From the NCBI RefSeq assembly GCF_026626335.1, contig NZ_JAPNTZ010000005.1, forward strand, positions 124,001 through 188,000: a stretch of 64,000 bases of DNA. Reading direction: 5' to 3'. Positions 58,053 to 64,000 of this stretch are shown here, piece after piece (position 1 is the stretch's first letter; each line of letters starts with the position of its first letter). Source of the DNA: Paractinoplanes pyxinae. GTDB lineage: Bacteria; Actinomycetota; Actinomycetes; Mycobacteriales; Micromonosporaceae. The notes beneath the pieces are model-generated. The model was not told the DNA's origin and searched no databases. It saw only the letters and a program-made list of their open reading frames with translations. A program made the translations under genes and the position numbers.

Positions 58053-58838
58053 ATGGACGTCACTGCGTATCTGGATCGGATCGGCGTCGGGGATGGGGTG
58101 GGTGCTGACGTGCGAGGGTTGCGCTTGTTGCATCGGGCGCACCTCCAAACCGTGCCGTTTGAGAACCTCAGCATTCATCTGGGTGAGCGGATCGTGCTGG
58201 AGCCGGAAGCACTGTTCGACAAGGTCGTGCGGCGTCGGCGAGGTGGCTTCTGCTACGAGCTCAACGGGACGTTTGCGCTCCTGCTCGAGGCGCTCGGCTT
58301 CCAGGTCGAGCGGGTCGGGGCGCGGGTGCACAGCGGGAGCGGGCGGATGGGGCCGCCCTTCGATCACATGGCCCTGCTGGTAACGGCGGCCGATGGGGAC
58401 GGGCCCTGGCTGGCCGACGTGGGATTCGGGCGGAACAGCGTGGAACCGCTCGACTTTCGCAGCCGGGTGAACCAAGGGGATCCGGCTGGGGTGTTCACGT
58501 TGGTCGAGCTGCCGGGCGGTGATGTGGACGTCGTGCTGGACGGGGTGCCTCAGTATCGGGTCGAACAGCGGGCGCGGGAGCTCGCCGACTTCCGGCCGAC
58601 GTGTTGGTGGCATGCGACGTCGCCGGAGTCGCACTTCGGGCGTAGCACGGTGTGTTCGCGGCTCGACGGGGACGGGCGGGTGTCGCTCAGCGGGCGGACG
58701 CTCATCCGGACCGGCGGCGGTGAGCGGACGGAGACGACGCTCGGCACCGACGAACAAGTGCTCGCGGCCTATCGCGAACACTTCGGCATCGTACTCACGG
58801 AAATGCCTCGCGTTGTGCGCCCGGATGACGCCTCATAG
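58053..58838 (+). CDS. Arylamine N-acetyltransferase
   Basis: The 261-residue enzyme has the NAT layout: LQTVPFENLSIHLGE near the N-terminus and the catalytic triad C67 (RRGGFCYELN), H105 (PPFDHMALLV) and D122 (LADVGFG). It transfers the acetyl group from acetyl-CoA to arylamines or hydrazines and, in actinomycetes, also closes amide bonds in natural product pathways. No pathway genes are adjacent. It is convergent with the NUDIX gene and the two 3' ends overlap by 6 nt. Confidence 0.93.
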   Translation: MDVTAYLDRIGVGDGVGADVRGLRLLHRAHLQTVPFENLSIHLGERIVLEPEALFDKVVRRRRGGFCYELNGTFALLLEALGFQVERVGARVHSGSGRMGPPFDHMALLVTAADGDGPWLADVGFGRNSVEPLDFRSRVNQGDPAGVFTLVELPGGDVDVVLDGVPQYRVEQRARELADFRPTCWWHATSPESHFGRSTVCSRLDGDGRVSLSGRTLIRTGGGERTETTLGTDEQVLAAYREHFGIVLTEMPRVVRPDDAS

Positions 58839-59315
58839 GCCGAGCAGGATCGGGGCGGCGGGTACGCCGGTCGTGAGCAGGGCGGTCAGCGGCGTGACCA
58901 GGTCGCGGGGTGAGAACAGGTCGGGTCCGCTGTAGCGAGTAATCTCGGAGAGCGCCCACCAGCGGAAGCCGGCGATGTGCTCGGCGGCGATCTGCTCGTC
59001 GGTGAACTCGCCCCGCGGCTCGAAGTGAGTGGTGCGTACGAGGAAGTAGTCGTTGATCAAGCCGGCGTCGACGATCACCTGATGCCAGACGTGCGGCGGG
59101 TCCGCAGCGGTGACCAGGCCGGTCTCCTCGCGCAGCTCCCGTCGCAGCGCGGTCAAGCCGTCCTCGCCCGGTTCCACGCCGCCGCCGGGAGTGGACCAGA
59201 CGGCCGGTGCTCCTTCGGGAACCGCGGGATGCGGGACGACGAACCGGCACAGCAGGACGCGGTCATCCTCGTCGAGAATGATCGCGCGGGCGGACATTCG
59301 TAGGTTCAGCGGCAT
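58833..59315 (-). CDS. NUDIX hydrolase
   Basis: The 160-residue protein contains the full Nudix box within PGGGVEPGEDGLTALRRELREETGL (G-x5-E-x7-REL-x-EE-x-G). Flanking strands include ARAIILDEDDRVLLCRF and VIVDAGLINDYFLVRTTHFEPRGEF, and a FRWWALSEI motif typical of ADP-ribose or NDP-sugar pyrophosphatase branches. It hydrolyses a nucleoside diphosphate linked to X. The start may be M7 (59297). The 5' end overlaps the preceding DUF998 gene by about 50 nt. Confidence 0.88.
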   Translation of the reverse strand: MPLNLRMSARAIILDEDDRVLLCRFVVPHPAVPEGAPAVWSTPGGGVEPGEDGLTALRRELREETGLVTAADPPHVWHQVIVDAGLINDYFLVRTTHFEPRGEFTDEQIAAEHIAGFRWWALSEITRYSGPDLFSPRDLVTPLTALLTTGVPAAPILLGL

Positions 59316-59961
59316 GCGGACTCCTGTCGTACGCGCGAACGGGTGATGATGTCACCTCGTGCGCGACCACGCCGATCCAGGCCAGGCCAATGAACAGCGC
59401 GACCCGCTCGAGCGCGCCGCTCGGATTGCCCGGCCACACGCCCGCGTCGTCGAGCACCACCAGCACACTGGCCGCCACGAATGTGAGCCCCATGATCCAA
59501 GCGACAACCCTTCCCGCGTACGGTCGTCGGACGGCCAGCCCGAGCCGGGCCGCAGCCACGACGCCGGCCAGGCCGAGCGTCACCGCCACCAGCTGATGAG
59601 CGAAGCCGATCGGGGTGTGCGCCTCGGGCACGCCGGGCGGATACCCGATGCCGGCGTCGGTCGGCAGCACGGCCAGCACGACGAGGCAGGCCCCGCACCA
59701 CCCGACGAGCCCAGCCGCCGCGCCCGAGCCGGTCAGTTGCCGGCGCAGCCCCACCGCGCCCAGGAGCAGCCACAGCCCGCACAGAGCCAGATTCACATCG
59801 GCCAACCAGCCGCCGGGGCCGAGTGACAACTGGCTGATCCAGTTGCGGCTCGAGTCGTAGCCCGGCCGCACCGCACCGGCCACGGTGACGAAGACGGCCA
59901 TCTGCACCGCCGCCACGACGCACGCCAGCGGAAGCATCCGGGCGGCGCGCGTCGACAGCAC
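59263..59961 (-). CDS. DUF998 membrane protein
   Basis: The 232-residue protein has six membrane segments and the DUF998 pattern: an early RPGYDSSRNWISQLSLGPGGWLADVNLALCGLWLL, where the D-x-x-x-N-x-x-S-x-L motif lies at the outer face, and a central AHTPIGFAHQLVAVTLGLAG. The function is unknown. The last 20 residues are polar, and their codons overlap the NUDIX gene, which may follow in the same transcript. Confidence 0.85.
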   Translation of the reverse strand: MLSTRAARMLPLACVVAAVQMAVFVTVAGAVRPGYDSSRNWISQLSLGPGGWLADVNLALCGLWLLLGAVGLRRQLTGSGAAAGLVGWCGACLVVLAVLPTDAGIGYPPGVPEAHTPIGFAHQLVAVTLGLAGVVAAARLGLAVRRPYAGRVVAWIMGLTFVAASVLVVLDDAGVWPGNPSGALERVALFIGLAWIGVVAHEVTSSPVRAYDRSPHAAEPTNVRPRDHSRRG

Positions 59962-59993
59962 AACCGCAGCCTGTCACCGGCCCGCAACCCGGC

Positions 59994-60026
59994 TGCGGCC
60001 ACGCCCCAAGGAAGAGCGTGGCCGCA
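59994..60026 (-). terminator. Terminator after the M28 peptidase gene
   Basis: TGCGGCCACGC (59994-60004) and GCGTGGCCGCA (60016-60026) form an 11-bp perfect stem with an 11-nt loop, 8 nt after the peptidase stop. Confidence 0.75.
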
Positions 60027-60033
60027 CCGAGAA

Positions 60034-61530
60034 CTAAGCGGTGGCGGTGGCGTACGCGGCCGAGCCGATCAGTTCCAGGGACACCTGCAGGCGTTCCAGG
60101 CTGATGTTCTTGGCGATCGTGTCCTCGGGGCTGTGGTACGGCGGCTCGAGCAGAGCCGGCGACTCCTCGCCACGCCACGAGAAGTTGGCCGCGGCGATCC
60201 CCACCTCTTGGAAGCTCTGGTGGTCGCTGGAGCCGCGCAGGGTGACCGGCGAGATCCGCGGGGTGTAGCCGAGACGCGCGGCGGCCGCGGCCACGCCGTC
60301 GGTCGCGCGGTTGGCCAGGCCGTCGAACGACAGCAGCCAGTAGCGGGTGGCCGGGTCCCAGCTGGTCGCCACCATGTCGTTCTGGTAGACGGCCAGGATG
60401 CGGTCCCGCTCGGCCTGGGGCAGCTGGGCCACGTAGTAGCGGGAGCCGATCAGGCCCTGCTCCTCGGAACCCCACAGCGCGAACCGCAGCTGCGCGTTGG
60501 CCGGCAGCCTGCGCAGGGCGCGGGCCAGCTCGAGGCACAGAACGGTGCCCGAGCCGTCGTCGTTCGCGCCGGGGGCGCCGATCACCGTGTCGTAGTGGGC
60601 GCTCACCATCACGACCGGGCCGCCCGTGGTGCGGCGCGGCGCATTCGCGATCACGTTGTGCGACGTCAGGTTGCGGTGGGCGGCCGTGGACAGGGTCAGC
60701 GTCAAGCGGCGGGACGCGAGCAGCGTACGCAAACGGTGTTTCTGGGCCTGGGCCACGCCCACCACCGGGATGGGCGCCGGGGTGGTGGCCAGGCCCGGCA
60801 GCTGCGGGCTGAAGGCCGAGGCGCGGCGGGGCTCGACCAGGTCGACCGGCAGGAAGATGACCGCCGCCGCGTTGCGGGCGACCGCGAGGGCCACGACCTG
60901 CTCGCGCGTGTCGGCCGAGTAGTCGATGAGCAGGATCTTGCCGTTGACGTCGGCCGGGTAGTCGGCCTCGCCGCCCGCCTTGGCGTCGAGCACGTCGCCG
61001 CGCACCTTGACGTCCAGGGCCGCGTGCGGCGAGGCGCCGCACTGCCAGTTCAGGTCGGTGGGCAGCCCGCGCGGCGAGCCGAGCTGGGCCAGGAACTTGT
61101 CGGCGACCGGGAACGGCTGCAGCTCGACGTCGTAGCCCAGCACGTCGAGCACGCCGGCGATGTACTTGGCCGCCACCAGCTCGGACCGGGTGCCGCCGAT
61201 GCGCGGCCCGATGCCGATCGACAACACCTTGAGGTGGGCCAGGGCGCGTTCCGCCGAGACCCGCTGGGCCACGTCGATGTCGCGGCCGGTCAGGGCGGGC
61301 GGCCGGGCGGCGCCGGGACGCTGCCCGGTGGCGGCCCAGGCGGGCGCGGGCAGGGTGACCGCGGCCGCGCCACCCAGCGCGACGGACAGCATGCGCCGGC
61401 GGCTGACCGCGGACGGGCGCTCGTGCGTCTCCAAAGGTTCCTCCTCGTCGATCCGGCTCGTGATCCGGCGAGAACGCGGGGCCGTGGTCGGGCCGCCGCT
61501 CCCCGTGACTGATGAACCTATGGTGTCCAT
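60034..61530 (-). CDS. Secreted M28 family aminopeptidase
   Basis: The 498-residue protein has a Tat-type signal (SRRRMLSVALGGAAAVTLPAPAWA, arginines near residues 44-46) behind a 40-residue cytoplasmic lead. A PA-like inserted domain (about 175-290; VNGKILLIDYSADTREQV) precedes the peptidase core with metal and catalytic residues: H in VSAHYDTVIGAPGANDDGSG, D in the same segment, E-E in WGSEEQGLIGSRYY, D in YQNDMV and H in PYHSPEDT. It should remove N-terminal amino acids from peptides outside the cell. A shorter start would lie nearer the twin arginines. Confidence 0.88.
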   Translation of the reverse strand: MDTIGSSVTGSGGPTTAPRSRRITSRIDEEEPLETHERPSAVSRRRMLSVALGGAAAVTLPAPAWAATGQRPGAARPPALTGRDIDVAQRVSAERALAHLKVLSIGIGPRIGGTRSELVAAKYIAGVLDVLGYDVELQPFPVADKFLAQLGSPRGLPTDLNWQCGASPHAALDVKVRGDVLDAKAGGEADYPADVNGKILLIDYSADTREQVVALAVARNAAAVIFLPVDLVEPRRASAFSPQLPGLATTPAPIPVVGVAQAQKHRLRTLLASRRLTLTLSTAAHRNLTSHNVIANAPRRTTGGPVVMVSAHYDTVIGAPGANDDGSGTVLCLELARALRRLPANAQLRFALWGSEEQGLIGSRYYVAQLPQAERDRILAVYQNDMVATSWDPATRYWLLSFDGLANRATDGVAAAAARLGYTPRISPVTLRGSSDHQSFQEVGIAAANFSWRGEESPALLEPPYHSPEDTIAKNISLERLQVSLELIGSAAYATATA

Positions 61531-61608
61531 CGCTGTTCTTCAATAGACGCAGCGTACCGGCTACGCGTGGTGACCACCTCGAGAAGTTCCCATTTCCCCG
61601 TACGTGTC

Positions 61609-63540
61609 TCAGAGGGCGCCGTGGGCCGGCGCCTGGTCGAAAGCCCCCATGGCCGCCGCCTGCACCACCACGGCGGCGGCGTTCTCGGCGGCGAGCCGGT
61701 GGAACTCGTCGGTCTTGTCGAAGCCCCAGTCGCAGATGCCCTTCACGAGGGCCCAGTCGACCTTGGCCTGCGCCGCGACGGCGTAGACGCCGGCGCCCTC
61801 CATGTCGCCGCCGATCGCGTCCGGATGCTTCTCGTGCAGCTCGTCGCGATACTGCCGGGAGCTGACCAGGACGCTGTCCGACAGCATCTGCCCGAAGTGG
61901 ACGGCCGGTCCGGCGTCGAACTGCCGTGCCGCGGCCCGCAGCCGGCCCAGCAGCATCGGTGACGCCGTCACCGAGTCGCCCCGGATGATCTCGACGGTCC
62001 CGCCGTCCTCCGACTTGGCCATCTTGCGCTGGCCGGTCGCCCGCAACTGGGTGCAGACGAGCACGTCGCCGATCTCCTGCTCCTTCTCGCGCAGGCCGAA
62101 GCAGATCCCGGTCAGGATGAGGAAGTCGGGCTGGAGCCGGGTGACCAGCGCGGCGGCCGAGATCGCAGCGCTTCCGGGATTGACGTTGCCCGGTTCGACC
62201 TGGGCCAGCGAGATCCGGGTGCGCCCGATCGTACCGAGCCGGGTCACCACCTGGCTCGGCTGGAACTCCTCCCGGGGCGGAGTGTGGTTCACCGCGTGCA
62301 CCGCGGCGCTCACCGCCCGATGCTCGGCGTCCGTCGCGACCATGATCAGCGTGTGGGTGGGCATGAGAGCGGAGTTCCTCCGGTCGAAGAGGGCGAGTTG
62401 GGCCCGGCGGTGGCGCAGCCGCTGTTGCAGCGCCGCCACGGCGACGAACAGGCCGGTGACGGCCAGGACGCTGACCAGCCAGCCGACGATCCAGGCGGGA
62501 CGACTGGCCGGGCCGATACCGTACGGGTCGGAGAGCAGAAGCCGTTGCAGGAGCCAGCGCAGCGCCGAGCCGTAGGTAGCCGGACGCCCGTCGCAGTCGC
62601 TGCCGCATGCCTCGCGCTCCCACTCGGCCACCGCGTAGGCCAGCACCACCAGCACGACGGCCGAGCCGCCGAGGTACCAGGCGAGGAAACCACCGGACTC
62701 GAAGATGCGAGCCGGCGCGGCGTCCGGCCGGTACTCCGACAGACGCACCGCGATCGGCGCGTCGTGCTGCTGCTCGGTCCAGCCGGCCATGGCTTCCCGC
62801 ATCGGCTCGCTGGTGGCCGCGCCGCGCAGCACCACCACGTTCTCGGTCACGACGGCCGTCACGATCTTCACACCGCGCTCCTCGGCCTCCTCCTCGGTCT
62901 TGCGCACGAGGATCCGCTCGAGGTGACGGTCGACCGCGTCGAGCAGCGGCCCGGCCGGACCGCGGGCGACGTGGTGGCCCAGCACCAGGGTCCACCGGCG
63001 GCCGGGCAGGGTCTCGACGGCCACCTGATCCGCCTTCGGCGCGCCCCGGGCAAGGCCCACGACCATCCGCACCAGCGCGGTGACGACCACGCTGACCATG
63101 CAGACGAGGATGTAGAGCATCGACCCGAGCGCCAGCGCCACGCCCAGCAAGCCCACGTCGCGGCCCGCGCCACCGGCCACGGCCAGAGCGGCGACACCGG
63201 CCCCGCCGAGCAGCAGGAGCGCCGGTCCGGCGTAGAGAATCGTGTCCCACTGGCGCACCAGCGCCCTCAGGACGCCGAGGCGGAGGCCGGGTGCGGTCAG
63301 CGGCGACCGCTTCTCGGCCGGCGGTTGCAACAGGGCCAGGGAGTCCGGGCCCTGCCAGACCAGCAGGTTGTCGCGGGCGGCCACGTAGAGCTGCAGGGCC
63401 AGCGGGCCGCGCCGGCGCAGCAGCCCGAACGGCCCGCGCGGCCGGACGATCGCGAGAACCTGCCGCCCGCGGGGCGAGAACTCCACCGATTCGGCGGCCG
63501 CCCGGCACTCGGCCCAGCCGGGAAGGGTCAGCTCGGACAT
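61609..63540 (-). CDS. Membrane-anchored nucleoside phosphorylase-like fusion protein
   Basis: The 643-residue protein has a soluble N-terminus, two helices (about 100-160), a cytoplasmic or external loop domain with a cystatin-like segment (VTAVVTENVVVLRGAAT), two more helices (about 275-295 and 333-355), and a C-terminal PNP/UDP-phosphorylase (MTA/SAH nucleosidase-type) domain from about residue 385: LIMVATDAEHRAV, FLILTGICFGLREKEQEIGDVLV, and IGGDMEGAGVYAVAAQAKVDWALVKGICDWGFDKTDEFHR. The GDMEGAG motif binds the ribose. The fusion to membrane helices is uncommon for housekeeping enzymes. It overlaps the PASTA gene by 13 nt. Confidence 0.83.
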   Translation of the reverse strand: MSELTLPGWAECRAAAESVEFSPRGRQVLAIVRPRGPFGLLRRRGPLALQLYVAARDNLLVWQGPDSLALLQPPAEKRSPLTAPGLRLGVLRALVRQWDTILYAGPALLLLGGAGVAALAVAGGAGRDVGLLGVALALGSMLYILVCMVSVVVTALVRMVVGLARGAPKADQVAVETLPGRRWTLVLGHHVARGPAGPLLDAVDRHLERILVRKTEEEAEERGVKIVTAVVTENVVVLRGAATSEPMREAMAGWTEQQHDAPIAVRLSEYRPDAAPARIFESGGFLAWYLGGSAVVLVVLAYAVAEWEREACGSDCDGRPATYGSALRWLLQRLLLSDPYGIGPASRPAWIVGWLVSVLAVTGLFVAVAALQQRLRHRRAQLALFDRRNSALMPTHTLIMVATDAEHRAVSAAVHAVNHTPPREEFQPSQVVTRLGTIGRTRISLAQVEPGNVNPGSAAISAAALVTRLQPDFLILTGICFGLREKEQEIGDVLVCTQLRATGQRKMAKSEDGGTVEIIRGDSVTASPMLLGRLRAAARQFDAGPAVHFGQMLSDSVLVSSRQYRDELHEKHPDAIGGDMEGAGVYAVAAQAKVDWALVKGICDWGFDKTDEFHRLAAENAAAVVVQAAAMGAFDQAPAHGAL

Positions 63541-64000
63541 CCGGACGTCCCGGTCGGCTCGCCGTACTTGACGACGGTCAGCGTGATGAGCTCGGTCGGC
63601 TCGGGGCTGCTGCCGGGCTCGGCCGACTGGCCCAGCACGACCCAGTTGCGGTCGACGACGGCCAGGCGTCCCTGACCCAGCCCGTCCTTCGAGGTGATGA
63701 CGAAGAAGCCGGCGCCGCGCAAGGCCTCCTGGGCGGTCTGCAGGTTCTGGCAGACGACATCCGGCACGACGCCCCGGGCCGAGGTCGGCTCGGCCTGGCC
63801 GTCGGTGGGCTTGCGGGCGCTCAACGTGATTGCGAGCCCGGCCGCCGCCTCGCTGCCGGCCGGCGGGTCCTGGCTCTGTACCACCCAGTTGTCCTTGTGC
63901 AGGATGCGCCGGCCCGCTCCGGTGCCGTCAACCGCCCGTACGGAGGAAAAGCCGGCGTCGCCCAGCAGTTGTTCGGCCTCGGACAGCCGGCGGCCGGTCA
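63528..64000 (-). CDS. PASTA-domain protein (5' part outside window)
   Basis: The frame stays open to the window edge, so the start lies outside; about 157 residues are visible. They comprise at least two PASTA repeats, with LSEAEQLLGDAGF, WVVQSQDPPAGSEAAAGLAITLSA, then VPDVVCQNLQTAQEALRGAGFFVITSKDGLGQGRLAVVDRNWVVLGQSAEPGSSPEPTELITLTVVK. PASTA domains bind peptidoglycan fragments or beta-lactams, usually outside the cell. The next gene down encodes the membrane phosphorylase, so the two may work together. Whether a kinase domain precedes the visible part cannot be seen. Confidence 0.8.
   Translation of the reverse strand, partial: TGRRLSEAEQLLGDAGFSSVRAVDGTGAGRRILHKDNWVVQSQDPPAGSEAAAGLAITLSARKPTDGQAEPTSARGVVPDVVCQNLQTAQEALRGAGFFVITSKDGLGQGRLAVVDRNWVVLGQSAEPGSSPEPTELITLTVVKYGEPTGTSGCPS

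Noticed and set aside
59306..63508. Open frame of 1400 codons on the minus strand
   Set aside because: It overlaps DUF998, M28 and phosphorylase genes in another frame, is Arg/Gly/Ala/Pro-rich without domains, and is a shadow of GC-rich coding DNA.
1..64000. tRNA, rRNA, transposase or phage integrase genes
   Set aside because: I looked for conserved tRNA/rRNA motifs and for transposase or integrase proteins among the coding frames and saw none. Small RNAs cannot be excluded by eye.

Overview
The window is chromosomal DNA of a high-GC actinomycete, most likely of the Micromonosporaceae (Actinoplanes-like). I infer this from the codon bias, GTG/TTG starts, apparent leaderless starts, two SAV2177/DUF574-type methyltransferases, a ClgR-like regulator, a CebR-type operator and many LuxR-type two-component pairs. 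No rRNA, tRNA, phage, transposase or CRISPR was found. Most genes sit in tightly packed operons joined by 4-nt ATGA or GTGA overlaps.

Layout. 1-15 kb: a potassium channel, small membrane proteins (DedA, CPBP), a two-component pair, a winged-helix protein, a divergent EamA/CGNR pair, a ClgR-like regulator, a methyltransferase, a truncated LuxR regulator, a three-gene ABC exporter, and a secreted GH10 xylanase behind a perfect CebR-type box. 15.3-31 kb: two scavenging loci. The first (minus strand) encodes a peptide/nickel-type ABC importer with two luciferase-like monooxygenases. The second (plus strand) encodes an amino-acid-type ABC importer with two more monooxygenases and a GNAT acetyltransferase. 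31.3-41.9 kb: a nine-gene minus-strand operon that looks like an exopolysaccharide locus of the galactosaminogalactan/Pel type. It has an Agd3-like secreted deacetylase, a PelF-like glycosyltransferase, a polytopic membrane protein, nucleotide-sugar enzymes and two GH114-type hydrolases. 42.6-54.9 kb: dehydroshikimate dehydratase, a BrnT-like toxin/RHH antitoxin pair, an unusual histidine kinase with its regulator, an HPF-like protein, a pectate lyase with a clear promoter and operator, a chemoreceptor-like protein, and a MacAB-like adaptor/ATPase/permease operon. 54.9-58 kb: two gene-poor stretches of degenerate tandem repeats around a second methyltransferase. 58-64 kb: arylamine N-acetyltransferase, NUDIX, DUF998, an M28 peptidase, a membrane-anchored nucleoside-phosphorylase fusion and a PASTA protein running off the end.

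Two observations stand out. First, every non-overlapping junction of the 15.3-23.6 kb operon, and two junctions elsewhere, is filled by one or two micro-ORFs of 17-46 codons. Most share ATGA/GTGA overlaps with both flanking genes, and several carry recognisable copies of the upstream gene's 3' end or the downstream gene's start. They look like tandem duplications of translational-coupling sites. Second, the 31-42 kb operon combines components known from fungal galactosaminogalactan clusters and bacterial Pel clusters in one transcription unit.

Related low-complexity sequence built on the core GAGCGAAC recurs between genes and inside coding regions: in the second ATPase domain of the fused ABC protein, in a GH114 lipoprotein, and as a 29-bp palindromic array at 31.1 kb.
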